The translations under genes were made by a program, and so were the position numbers. 5,391 bases of DNA from an uncultured Mucispirillum sp. GTDB lineage: Bacteria > Chrysiogenota > Deferribacteres > Deferribacterales > Mucispirillaceae. A model generated the notes under the pieces. That model searched no databases. It was not told the origin of the DNA and was given only the letters and a program-made list of their open reading frames with translations. Positions 1 to 5,391 of this stretch are shown piece by piece. Position 1 is the stretch's first letter. The number at the start of each line of letters is the position of its first letter. The stretch lies in assembly GCA_945929285.1 (NCBI GenBank), contig CAMEOC010000096.1, forward strand, positions 1 through 5,391, written 5' to 3'.

Positions 1-83
1 ATTTTATGAGAATTTAGACGACTGCTTAAAATGTTGCAATCGTTTTTAGATTTTAGCTCTTTTTCTATTTAAAATATTACCTA

Positions 84-112
84 TTGCAATATCCACAAAA
101 TCTTTATATAAC
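84..112 (+). promoter_or_regulatory. Candidate sigma70-type promoter for the decayed sensor kinase
   Basis: A -35-like TTGCAA at 84-89 is followed after 17 bases by a -10-like TATAAC at 107-112 (five of six matches to TATAAT; the -35 matches at four of six). Transcription would begin near 119, leaving a short leader before the Shine-Dalgarno at 138-143 and the ATG at 147. This agrees with choosing 147, rather than a TTG at 84, as the original start. The surroundings are AT-rich, so chance matches are likely. This is an inference from sequence only. Confidence 0.4.
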
Positions 113-137
113 ATTTACTTTTATGTTTTTTTGTATT

Positions 138-143
138 GAGGTG
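138..143 (+). promoter_or_regulatory. Shine-Dalgarno site setting the pseudogene start at 147
   Basis: GAGGTG is complementary to the CACCTC of a typical 16S rRNA 3' end and sits 3 bases before the ATG at 147. The longer reading from a TTG at 84 has no such site and would put 21 extra residues before the membrane segment. The same GAGGTGT element precedes the first barrel gene at 1678. Confidence 0.6.
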
Positions 144-146
144 TTT

Positions 147-398
147 ATGCAAGATGGCGTTAAGCTAAAATCCACCAGTTTGGCAAATATTTTTGCTGTT
201 ATATTAATAACAATACTTGTTTTACTTATTTTATTTATTCTTACTTTTAAATTAATTAGCAGTGCTGAAAATCTTGGGGTGCAATATGTTAACTCTTTTA
301 CAGATACTGCAGATAAAGTTATTAATAAACACACAACAATTTTAGAAAGTAGTGCTTCAAACCTTTCATATTTCATGAAAAAAAAATTATTCAGATGA
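147..398 (+). pseudogene. Sensor kinase fragment 1: N-terminus and first membrane helix
   Basis: This is an 83-codon open segment starting with MQDGVKLKS, followed by a strongly hydrophobic helix (residues 15-36, rich in I, L, V and F). It continues into a helical extracytoplasmic start (SSAENLGVQYVNSF...). It ends in TGA at 396-398 directly after a run of nine A. Dropping one A restores the reading frame as ...YFMKKNYSDEDVQGW..., which joins smoothly to the next segment. It is therefore the front of a broken gene. A separately functioning single-pass peptide is possible but has no support. Confidence 0.75.
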
Positions 399-402
399 AG
401 AT

Positions 403-1002
403 GTGCAAGGGTGGATGAATAACTACATAAAATATATTAAAAAAACATTAAATACCACAGGTATAGATGTTTTTGGCCTTGTAAATGGTAAGTTAATCTC
501 AGGGCAGGATAGGTTAGGCACTGTAACTATGCCTATTGATGAAATTAGATTTTATACAGAAGCCCTTAAACATAAAGGGGAAATATTTTATACTGAAGTT
601 TATAATGATGTTGTAAACCATGAAAAAGTATTTACCCTTTCTATGACATTAGATAAAGGCAAAGATGTTTTAGCTATTGATATTTTCCCAAAACAGTTAG
701 GCACAAGGTGGCTTTTAGATATGAGCCTTCCAAAAGATGCATCATATTTCTTAACTGATGTTAAAGGGGAAATTATTCTGCTTGCCACAAGTATAAAACA
801 GCCTATGGCAAACTTTCAGGCTGCTATGAAAAAAACCATAAGCAAAATATATTCATGGGAAAACCAGTATAATTCAGCATATAATTATATAATAGATTTA
901 GAAGGGAAAAAACGCAGTCTTTTTTACAGCTTTACCCACAATAATATGGTAGTTGTGCTACTATTCCGCAAATTGTATTATATAAGCAGGCTTAAGATAT
1001 AG
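403..1002 (+). pseudogene. Sensor kinase fragment 2: Cache-like extracytoplasmic sensor
   Basis: The reading frame is open upstream of the GTG at 403 as far as the A9 run, so this GTG is simply an internal valine codon of the ancestor. The segment has alternating hydrophobic strands such as TGIDVFGLVNGKLISG, KDVLAIDIFPKQL and ASYFLTDVKGEIIL. This pattern resembles the paired PAS-like folds of double-Cache sensors that lie between two membrane helices. I see no diagnostic ligand-binding motif, so the ligand is unknown. Past about 957 the true continuation moves to another frame (ATIPQIVLYKQA), and the last 15 or so residues before the TAG at 1000-1002 are out-of-frame residues. The reading LFRKLYYISRLKI is therefore not native. 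Confidence 0.7.
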
Positions 1003-1146
1003 TTATGCATGATGTTATTACATTTATTTCCAAATATATGGAAATGTTTTTGGGTCTTATTTTTATATGTATTATTATTGTAGTGCAGCTTATTAGCCTT
1101 AGTAAAATACCAAAACCAGTCTATTCAAGCCCTTGGCAACTCTTAT

Positions 1147-1491
1147 GTGGCAATATTTAGAGTAAACCCACAAATAAAAAAATATGTTAGCATAAAGCAG
1201 TCAGAATTTTACTACTATACCATAACTGAAACTGGAGATTATGACGATTTACTTGCTTCTTTTAATGCTATTATGGATAACAGCACAAAAAAAGAGTTTA
1301 ATAAATATTTTTCCACTGAAAATATTATAAAGCTTTCTCAAGGGGAAGTTCATGAGTTTGGCGGAGATTTTAAATGGGAAGTAAACGGTAAATCAAACTG
1401 GATGAATGTAACTGTGCTTTTTGATAAGTTTTTAAGTAATGGTGATGTTTTGATATGCTTTTTCTATACCAATAATAGCTCTTACTGCTAA
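1147..1491 (+). pseudogene. Sensor kinase fragment 3: PAS-like cytoplasmic domain
   Basis: The open frame actually extends upstream of the GTG at 1147 to about 1108, adding YQNQSIQALGNSY directly after membrane helix 2. The GTG is thus an internal codon. The segment ALGNSYVAIFRVNPQ ... YTITETGDYDD ... GDFKWEVNGKSNWMNV ... GDVLICF looks like the PAS-type domain often found between membrane sensor and kinase in bacterial hybrid kinases. It is cut off after GDVLICF, where the native protein should continue into a coiled coil and the HisKA domain. The remaining residues FYTNNSSYC are an out-of-frame reading of the receiver remnant. No histidine phosphorylation site is present. Confidence 0.65.
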
Positions 1492-1624
1492 TTCTTTCAC
1501 AGAAGACATGCAGGCAACCATAAAAGCAGGAATGGATGCTCACATTACAAAACCTATAAATTATAATATATTATTTAGAACAATTTACCAGTTTGTTATG
1601 GCAAAACTAAATAAAAATGAATAG
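1466..1624 (+). pseudogene. Sensor kinase fragment 4: C-terminal remnant of a receiver domain
   Basis: Frame 2 from 1466 reads IPIIALTANSF, then DMQATIKAGMDAHITKPI, and ends in LFRTIYQFV...NKNE with TAG at 1622-1624. This is the classic end of a CheY-like receiver. Strand beta4 carries the conserved Thr (ALTA), helix alpha4 leads to AGMDAHITKP with the invariant Lys-Pro, and helix alpha5 closes the fold. The phosphoacceptor Asp and the acidic pocket, normally 50 to 90 residues earlier, are missing. There is no plausible start codon or Shine-Dalgarno site, so it is not a gene on its own. It identifies the ancestor as a hybrid kinase with a C-terminal receiver. Confidence 0.8.
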
Positions 1625-1677
1625 TATATCCTGCAAAAAATTGTAACCTTATTTGTTTTTTTACGAATATGTTTTTT

Positions 1678-1683
1678 GAGGTG
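1678..1683 (+). promoter_or_regulatory. Shine-Dalgarno site fixing the start of the first barrel gene
   Basis: GAGGTG lies 4 bases before the ATG at 1688. An in-frame TTG at 1676 would place this element inside the coding region and add MRCI in front of an otherwise perfect signal peptide, so the ATG is preferred. Confidence 0.7.
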
Positions 1684-1687
1684 TATT

Positions 1688-2230
1688 ATGAAAAAATTTT
1701 TATTTATACTTTTATTTATACTTTCTTTTTCATCTATTTCCTATGCAGATGATAATACTTGGATAACAGTAGGTTATAGCTACTATTTACCAGAAGAAAG
1801 TGGTGCAAAAGCTCCCCTAGGGCCTGTTAATTTAACAGTGGGCGGGCAGGTTACTGACTGGTTTGCCCTTGATTTAACAGTAGGTTATTTATGGGACTTA
1901 TTTCCAAAAAATGCAGAAACAGATATAAATAGTATGCCAGTAAGGCTTCATGCTCTTTTGCAGCCCAGCTTTGATACCGGTATGTTTGATGTGCTGCCTT
2001 ATTTAGGTATAGGGCCTCATGTGGCAGCAAATAATACAAATTTTGCAAATAATATTTTTTCTTATGGCTTTTCTGCAAAAGTTGGTGTAAGGTTTAAAGA
2101 AGACGGTTTGATTTTAGGTGTAGGTATTGAATACTTATACAATCATTTAGAGGCAGACCATAACGGTGTTAAAGCAAAATTTAACGGCTCAGGTATTGCT
2201 TTTGGTGCAGAAATAGGAACTGTCTTTTAA
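1688..2230 (+). CDS. Small outer-membrane beta-barrel protein, first of a tandem pair
   Basis: The 180-residue precursor has a textbook signal peptide (MKKF, hydrophobic core, SISYA) with likely cleavage after Ala20. It should be exported by Sec and inserted in the outer membrane by the BAM machinery. Eight alternating-pattern strands can be picked out, starting near residues 25, 47, 59, 87, 102, 126, 141 and 169, and the chain ends in Phe180 as a BAM-recognised beta-signal would. Size and strand count fit the eight-stranded OmpX/OmpA-like or OmpW-like barrels (the porin_family or OMP_b-brl class). Function is not determinable: it could be adhesion, stress resistance or small-molecule passage. 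It shares GP-x-x-LT-x-GG, LQP-x-F, PY-x-GIGP, GFS-x-K-x-GVR, GVG-x-EY and FG-x-EIG with the next gene, 22 bases downstream. The upstream neighbour is a pseudogene ending 63 bases before. Confidence 0.85.
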   Translation: MKKFLFILLFILSFSSISYADDNTWITVGYSYYLPEESGAKAPLGPVNLTVGGQVTDWFALDLTVGYLWDLFPKNAETDINSMPVRLHALLQPSFDTGMFDVLPYLGIGPHVAANNTNFANNIFSYGFSAKVGVRFKEDGLILGVGIEYLYNHLEADHNGVKAKFNGSGIAFGAEIGTVF

Positions 2231-2241
2231 AAATAATATAT

Positions 2242-2246
2242 GAGGT
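2242..2246 (+). promoter_or_regulatory. Shine-Dalgarno site of the second barrel gene
   Basis: GAGGT sits 6 bases before the ATG at 2253, inside the 22-base gap after the first barrel gene. It supports separate translation initiation on a shared transcript. Confidence 0.6.
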
Positions 2247-2252
2247 AAAAGT

Positions 2253-2885
2253 ATGAAATCTTTTTTTAATGTAAAGGTTTTAGCAGTTTTATTTATTTTT
2301 TCTTTTATTTTTACTAACCCTGTATTTGCTCAGGAAGAGAAAAAACCAAGAAGTAATGATTCTTGGTTGTTATTTGGCTTTGGCTACACTGTGCCATCTG
2401 ATGATAAAGTTGATGGTCTAATGGGGCCTGCTACTTTAACTATTGGTGGCGATATTTGGCGTTTTATTGGCCTGGAAGTAACCCTTGGTTCAAGATGGAG
2501 ATTAGAGGAGGATAAAATACCACTTGCAGGGCAGGAAGTTACATTAACTAATCATGCTCTATGGTCATTTGATATTAAGCCATACCTTATGTTACAGCCA
2601 AAATTTGGTATTGATTTAATATCTATTCGCCCATATTTTGGTATAGGTCCTACTTTCTCTTTTAGTGGTTTCACATATACTTCTGATTTAGTTGGGTCAT
2701 CAAGTCTTTCAGATACAAGCTTTGATGTGGGCTTTTCCACAAAACTTGGTGTTCGCCTGCAGGCTTTAAAATTCTTATTTGTAGGTGTTGGGGCTGAATA
2801 TATGTACCAAAAACCATCATATAACGGCATAGAGCAAAACTTATCTGGCTTTAGTTTTGGTGGGGAAATAGGTTTTATTTGGTAA
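2253..2885 (+). CDS. Small outer-membrane beta-barrel protein, second of a tandem pair
   Basis: The 210-residue precursor has a signal peptide (MKSFFNVKV, hydrophobic core, NPVFA) with likely cleavage after Ala26. A charged linker (QEEKKPRSND) follows. Eight predicted strands start near residues 37, 59, 72, 108, 125, 158, 174 and 199, and the chain ends in Trp210, consistent with an outer-membrane beta-signal. It is a diverged paralog of the preceding gene. The strand motifs are shared, but the loops differ: this copy has a longer stretch between strands 3 and 4 (residues 84-107) and a Ser/Thr-rich loop between strands 5 and 6 (residues 139-156). Loops of such barrels usually face outward, so divergence there may reflect surface selection; that is inference. 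A terminator follows at once, closing the two-gene unit. Exact function unknown. Confidence 0.85.
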   Translation: MKSFFNVKVLAVLFIFSFIFTNPVFAQEEKKPRSNDSWLLFGFGYTVPSDDKVDGLMGPATLTIGGDIWRFIGLEVTLGSRWRLEEDKIPLAGQEVTLTNHALWSFDIKPYLMLQPKFGIDLISIRPYFGIGPTFSFSGFTYTSDLVGSSSLSDTSFDVGFSTKLGVRLQALKFLFVGVGAEYMYQKPSYNGIEQNLSGFSFGGEIGFIW

Positions 2886-2907
2886 TAACTTAATTTAATT
2901 ATAATAT

Positions 2908-2944
2908 ACCCCTGTTTTTCAAAAAAGCAGGGGTTTTCTTTTTA
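2908..2944 (+). terminator. Intrinsic terminator after the barrel gene pair
   Basis: CCCCTG at 2909-2914 pairs perfectly with CAGGGG at 2928-2933, with A2908-T2934 extending the stem. The 13-base spacer (TTTTTCAAAAAAG) can itself pair partly, T run against A run. A T-rich tail TTTTCTTTTT follows at 2934-2944. The hairpin starts 23 bases after the stop codon of the second barrel gene, and in this AT-rich region it is the only GC-rich stem. Confidence 0.85.
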
Positions 2945-3004
2945 TAAATATTCTTTTAAATTTCTTAAATATTATAAATTTTTTCAGATTTTAAAATAAT
3001 ATTA

Positions 3005-3033
3005 TTGATTTTCATTATATTATTTGCTATCTT
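3005..3033 (+). promoter_or_regulatory. Candidate promoter for the yebC-ruvCAB operon
   Basis: TTGATT at 3005-3010 (four of six matches to TTGACA), a 17-base spacer and TATCTT at 3028-3033 (four of six) form a sigma70-like pair. A TG at 3025-3026 gives an extended -10 (TGCTATCTT). It lies between the terminator and the yebC Shine-Dalgarno, giving a leader of about 50 bases. The whole of 2945-3076 is very AT-rich, so other -10-like hexamers exist and the choice is tentative. Confidence 0.4.
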
Positions 3034-3076
3034 TTAAAGAAATTTTAATTAATATTATAGTTTATTTATATATTTT

Positions 3077-3082
3077 GGAGGT
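3077..3082 (+). promoter_or_regulatory. Strong Shine-Dalgarno site fixing the yebC start
   Basis: GGAGGT, a near-complete anti-16S match, sits 7 bases before the ATG at 3090. An upstream in-frame TTG at 3024 would add 22 hydrophobic residues and place this site within the gene. Those residues are absent from YebC proteins, which begin MAGHSKW. Confidence 0.85.
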
Positions 3083-3089
3083 TATAGCT

Positions 3090-3833
3090 ATGGCAGGACA
3101 TAGTAAGTGGGCAAATATTAAACATAGAAAGGAAGCTCAGGATAATAAAAAAGGTAAAATTTTTACTAAAATAGCAAGAGAATTAACTGTTGCTGCAAAA
3201 ATTGGTGGTGGCGACCCTGCTTCTAACTCTCGCCTTCGTTTAGCTTTAGATAAAGCACGCTCTGCAAATATGCCTAAAGATAATGTGGAAAGAGCTATTA
3301 AAAAAGGTACTGGTGAAGGTAACGACCAAGTATTTGAAGATATTACTTATGAAGGGTACGCTCCTGGTGGTGTTGGTATTTTAGTAAAAACTCTTACAGA
3401 TAATAGAAACAGAACTATTATGGAAGTTAGAACTGTTATTACAAAACGGGGCGGCTCTATGGCTGAGGCTGGCTCTGTTGCATGGCAGTTTGAAAATAAA
3501 GGTATTATTGAAGTGCTAGTTAGTGCATGCTCTGAAGATGATATTATGAATTATGCTTTAGAGGCAGGGGCAGAAGATGTGGTAACAGATGGAGATATCT
3601 ACTCTATTACAACTGAGCCTTCTGAATTTGAAAATGTTAAAAAACATTTAGAAAGCTATAATATACAAATAGATTTTGCAGAACTTTCTATGAAACCTAA
3701 AACAACTATTGATGTGGAAGGGGAAGCTGCTAAAAAATTAATTGCTTTAGTGGAAGCATTAGAAGATTTAGATGATGTGCAGGAAGTTTACGGCAACTAT
3801 AAAATAGATGATTCTGTTTTTGATGAGCTTTAA
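3090..3833 (+). CDS. yebC: YebC/TACO1-family protein (PmpR type)
   Basis: The 247-residue product matches the usual 240-250 of the family. It begins with the hallmark MAGHSKWANIKHRK, followed by KIFTKIARELTVAAKIGGGDP and ARSANMPKDNVERAIKKG of the N-terminal helical domain (to about residue 75). The alpha/beta domains contain ITYEGYAPGGVGILV (85-99), TDNRNRT (103-109), MAEAGSVAWQFENKG (124-138) and ALEAGAED (156-163). YebC proteins are cytosolic. They were long annotated as transcriptional regulators (PmpR), while later work on YebC and mitochondrial TACO1 points to a ribosome-associated role in translating difficult stretches such as polyproline. Nothing here distinguishes the two. It is the first gene of the operon: its stop is 3 bases from the ruvC start, a linkage seen in many bacteria. 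The acidic C-terminus (DDSVFDEL) is typical. Confidence 0.96.
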   Translation: MAGHSKWANIKHRKEAQDNKKGKIFTKIARELTVAAKIGGGDPASNSRLRLALDKARSANMPKDNVERAIKKGTGEGNDQVFEDITYEGYAPGGVGILVKTLTDNRNRTIMEVRTVITKRGGSMAEAGSVAWQFENKGIIEVLVSACSEDDIMNYALEAGAEDVVTDGDIYSITTEPSEFENVKKHLESYNIQIDFAELSMKPKTTIDVEGEAAKKLIALVEALEDLDDVQEVYGNYKIDDSVFDEL

Positions 3834-3836
3834 TAT

Positions 3837-4322
3837 ATGATATATATGGGGATAGACCCAGGGCTTAATAAAACTGGTGTGGGTATAATATATGCTGAAA
3901 AAAATAAGGTAGAATATGTTGCCCACTGTCTTATTACCACAAAAGCATCAGACCCATTGCCTTACAGGCTTGGAAGCTTGATTACAGGCATAGCAGAGCT
4001 TGCCATAGAACATAAAGTGGATATGGGAGCTATTGAAGATATTTTCCATTCTGTAAATGTGAAAAGTGCCTTACTTTTAGGCCAGGCTCGCGGTGCTTTA
4101 ATTGCTGCTATGATAGCTCACGATATACCTGTGAAAGAGTATACAGCCCTGCAGATAAAAAAAGCCGTTACAGGCTATGGCAAGGCAGAAAAGGAGCAGG
4201 TTAAAAAACTTGTGGAACTGCAGCTAAATATTGTAGTCAAAGGGGGCGTCCCTTTAGATGTAACTGATGGGCTTGCCTGTGCTTTATGCCTTGCATACCA
4301 TGAAAGAAGTAATATTATATAA
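3837..4322 (+). CDS. ruvC: Holliday junction resolvase RuvC
   Basis: The 161-residue endonuclease has an RNase H-like fold. As a dimer it cuts Holliday junctions symmetrically in recombination and repair, working with RuvAB. The four metal-binding acidic residues are in place: Asp7 in MGIDPG, Glu67 in GAIEDIF, and Asp141 and Asp144 in LDVTDGLA. These correspond to Asp7, Glu66, Asp138 and Asp141 of the E. coli enzyme. The conserved SALLLGQARG (77-86) and KKAVTGYGKAEKEQV (108-122) DNA-contact regions are also present. The ATG at 3837 places Asp7 exactly as in E. coli. A second ATG at 3846 would leave only two residues before the GIDPG motif. No strong Shine-Dalgarno site is visible, and with only 3 bases after the yebC stop, translational coupling is likely. 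Confidence 0.96.
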   Translation: MIYMGIDPGLNKTGVGIIYAEKNKVEYVAHCLITTKASDPLPYRLGSLITGIAELAIEHKVDMGAIEDIFHSVNVKSALLLGQARGALIAAMIAHDIPVKEYTALQIKKAVTGYGKAEKEQVKKLVELQLNIVVKGGVPLDVTDGLACALCLAYHERSNII

Positions 4323-4330
4323 AAGGTGAT
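4323..4330 (+). promoter_or_regulatory. Shine-Dalgarno site supporting a TTG start for ruvA
   Basis: AAGGTGAT begins on the base after the ruvC stop codon, and its AGGTGAT part matches the extended anti-16S complement. It ends 3 bases before the TTG at 4334. No ATG or GTG lies in frame at the position where RuvA proteins begin, so TTG is the likely initiator. Confidence 0.75.
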
Positions 4331-4333
4331 TTT

Positions 4334-4906
4334 TTGATATATAAATTAAGAGGCGAAATATTAGAAAAAGATACTAATTATGTGGTGATAGATGCTGGGG
4401 GAGTAGCTTATGAGGCTTCTATTTCCCTTGCCACTTATGCTCATATTGGTAATGTGGGGCAGGTTGGGGAAATATATACATATATGGCTGTTAGAGAAGA
4501 CGGCGTATATTTATATGGCTTTTCATCAAAAGAAGAAAAACGCCTTTTTTTACATTTAATATCAGTTTCAAGTATAGGACCTAAAATGGCAGTGAAAATT
4601 TTAGGGGGCATTGGGGTTGAAAGCCTAATATCTGCCATTAGCTCAAAAGATTATCAAATGCTTGCAGCTATTCCTGGTATTGGTAAAAAAACAGCTGAAA
4701 GAATAGTTGTAGAGTTAAAAGATAAGTTTGAAAGCGAAAGCACCACATTCCAGGCAGATGATATTAGGGAAGAAGTTGTTAGTGCATTAGTTAACCTTGG
4801 CTATAAAATGCAGGATAGCAGAAAAGCCGTTGAAAAATCAAGTGCATCAGATGGTTTTGAAGTAATACTCAAAAATGCTTTACAGCTTTTATCAGGTAAA
4901 AAATAA
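4334..4906 (+). CDS. ruvA: Holliday junction branch-migration subunit RuvA (TTG start)
   Basis: The 190-residue product, initiated at TTG, begins [12 protein letters not shown], equivalent to MIGRLRG in E. coli. RuvA tetramers hold the four-way junction and load the RuvB motors. Domain I (about 1-64) is the OB fold, and its acidic pin Glu55-Asp56 lies within [11 protein letters not shown]. Domain II (about 65-135) carries two helix-hairpin-helix motifs: one centred on [12 protein letters not shown] (79-90), the other on [18 protein letters not shown] (113-130). After a flexible linker (about 133-143), domain III (144-190; [21 protein letters not shown]) is the RuvB-binding three-helix bundle. 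Length is slightly short of E. coli's 203 but normal. It starts 11 bases after ruvC, and its TAA shares one base with the ruvB ATG. Confidence 0.96.
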   Translation: MIYKLRGEILEKDTNYVVIDAGGVAYEASISLATYAHIGNVGQVGEIYTYMAVREDGVYLYGFSSKEEKRLFLHLISVSSIGPKMAVKILGGIGVESLISAISSKDYQMLAAIPGIGKKTAERIVVELKDKFESESTTFQADDIREEVVSALVNLGYKMQDSRKAVEKSSASDGFEVILKNALQLLSGKK

Positions 4907-5391
4907 TGAAAGAAAGCGAAATATATACTAATACTGAAACAAGTGAAGATAAGCTGGGAGCTTTACGCCCTGAAAGGTTTGAAGACTATACAGGGCAAAA
5001 AAAAGTAATAGAAAATTTAAAAGTATATGTAAAAGCTGCTCAAGAGCGAGGTGACAGCCTTGACCACTGCCTTTTTTACGGCCCTCCAGGACTGGGAAAA
5101 ACAACTTTAGCAAATATTATAGCCCATGAACTAGGGGTAGATATTACTGTTACCAGTGGACCTGCCATTGAAAAATCTGGTGATTTAGCTGCACTTTTAA
5201 CAAACCTTACTACAAATCAGGTGCTTTTTATAGATGAAATCCACAGGCTTCATTCCAGTGTGGAAGAAATATTATACCCTGCCATGGAAGATTTTAAGTT
5301 AGATTTACTTATTGGTCAAGGTGCAGGGGCAAGAAGTATGCGAATTGATTTGCCTAAGTTTACTTTAGTTGGTGCTACAACTAGAGCAGGG
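4906..5391 (+). CDS. ruvB: Holliday junction branch-migration ATPase RuvB (3' end outside window)
   Basis: 162 codons are visible, about half of a usual 330-350, and the frame is open to the last base. RuvB is the AAA+ hexameric motor that drives branch migration on RuvA-bound junctions. Visible are the N-terminal [12 protein letters not shown] box (20-31), Walker A GPPGLGKT (59-66) with Lys65, the conserved [20 protein letters not shown] region (82-101), Walker B with Asp110-Glu111 in FIDEIHRL, and the sensor-1 strand [11 protein letters not shown] at the window edge. The beta-hairpin that contacts RuvA domain III lies within about 125-150. The arginine finger and winged-helix domain would follow outside. 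The start is TAATG overlapping the ruvA stop, with a modest AGGT at 4894-4897, so coupled translation is likely. Confidence 0.96.
   Translation, partial: MKESEIYTNTETSEDKLGALRPERFEDYTGQKKVIENLKVYVKAAQERGDSLDHCLFYGPPGLGKTTLANIIAHELGVDITVTSGPAIEKSGDLAALLTNLTTNQVLFIDEIHRLHSSVEEILYPAMEDFKLDLLIGQGAGARSMRIDLPKFTLVGATTRAG

Larger units (their letters stand above)
147..1624 (+). pseudogene. Decayed hybrid sensor histidine kinase (Cache-like sensor, PAS-like domain, receiver remnant)
   Basis: Read through three forward frames, this stretch gives one continuous two-component sensor. The order is: a short cytoplasmic tail, membrane helix 1 (189-254), an extracytoplasmic Cache-like region, membrane helix 2 (about 1047-1100), a PAS-like domain (about 1111-1460) and the end of a receiver domain (1466-1624). 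The intact ancestor would have sensed a ligand outside the inner membrane and autophosphorylated. Lesions seen are: one extra A in the A9 run at 378-386; loss of one base near 955-957; a TAA at 993-995, easily derived from AAA; one extra A in the run at 1104-1107; and a deletion near 1460-1466 that removed the HisKA/HATPase core and most of the receiver. No H-box, N-box or G-box is visible, so no kinase activity can remain. The Cache and PAS names rest on layout and general look, not on a profile match. The receiver tail is firmer. Confidence 0.85.

Noticed and set aside
2..49. A short open frame reading FYENLDDCLKCCNRF then TAG, possibly the C-terminus of an upstream gene
   Set aside because: Only 15 codons are visible and no family motif is recognisable. 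It cannot be separated from chance.
84..398. A 104-residue protein starting at TTG 84
   Set aside because: The Shine-Dalgarno at 138-143 points to ATG 147, the candidate -10 lies inside the longer reading, and the frame is the front of a broken gene.
1005..1118. A small membrane peptide beginning MHDVITFISKYMEM in frame 3
   Set aside because: It has no Shine-Dalgarno site, and it joins naturally to the sensor-kinase pieces on both sides as membrane helix 2.
147..1624. Programmed frameshifting or phase variation as the explanation for the split sensor gene
   Set aside because: At least three shifts in different directions, an in-frame stop and loss of the kinase core cannot be repaired by one switch. 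Decay is simpler.
1625..1677. A promoter for the barrel pair (TTGTAA at 1641-1646 with a -10 near 1662-1670), or a terminator for the pseudogene
   Set aside because: The -10 candidates match poorly (three of six or fewer), and no stable hairpin is visible. A promoter must exist here or further upstream, but I cannot place it.
1851..2078. A reverse-strand open frame across the first barrel gene
   Set aside because: It is a shadow of a well-supported forward gene. The same holds for the reverse frames at 104-376, 600-788, 2552-2830, 4441-4638 and 4928-5113.
2945..3076. A riboswitch or small RNA in the AT-rich leader before yebC
   Set aside because: No GC-containing stems or conserved motif can be seen; the sequence is nearly all A and T.

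Overview
This is an AT-rich stretch of bacterial chromosome (by eye about one third G+C). The two secreted outer-membrane barrel proteins indicate a diderm (Gram-negative-type) cell. The purine-rich Shine-Dalgarno sites, the low GC and the yebC-ruvC-ruvA-ruvB order would fit a Deferribacterota-type organism such as Mucispirillum. That taxonomic guess is low confidence, because nothing in the window fixes it.

Left part (about 1-1624): a promoter-like sequence and a Shine-Dalgarno site precede the ruin of a membrane-bound hybrid sensor histidine kinase. Joining pieces from all three forward frames recovers a first membrane helix, a Cache-like extracytoplasmic sensor, a second membrane helix, a PAS-like cytoplasmic domain and the last ~50 residues of a response-regulator receiver domain. 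At least three single-base frameshifts, one in-frame stop and one large internal deletion (removing the kinase core and most of the receiver) separate these pieces, so this is a pseudogene and not several small genes.

Middle part (1688-2944): two tandem, diverged paralogous genes encode small secreted proteins. Each has a signal peptide and eight recognisable amphipathic beta-strands, and each ends in an aromatic residue, as outer-membrane beta-barrels do. They lie 22 bases apart, look co-transcribed and are closed by a clear intrinsic terminator.

Right part (about 3005-5391): a candidate promoter leads into yebC-ruvC-ruvA-ruvB. The genes are tightly packed (gaps of 3 and 11 bases, then a 1-base TAATG overlap). 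YebC is a TACO1-family translation factor or regulator. RuvA, RuvB and RuvC form the Holliday-junction branch-migration and resolution machine. ruvB runs off the window after 162 codons. All visible active-site residues of RuvC, RuvA and RuvB are intact.

No RNA gene, CRISPR array, insertion sequence or attachment site was seen. No obviously new biological system is present. The most informative features are the layered decay of the sensor kinase and the duplicated barrel pair.
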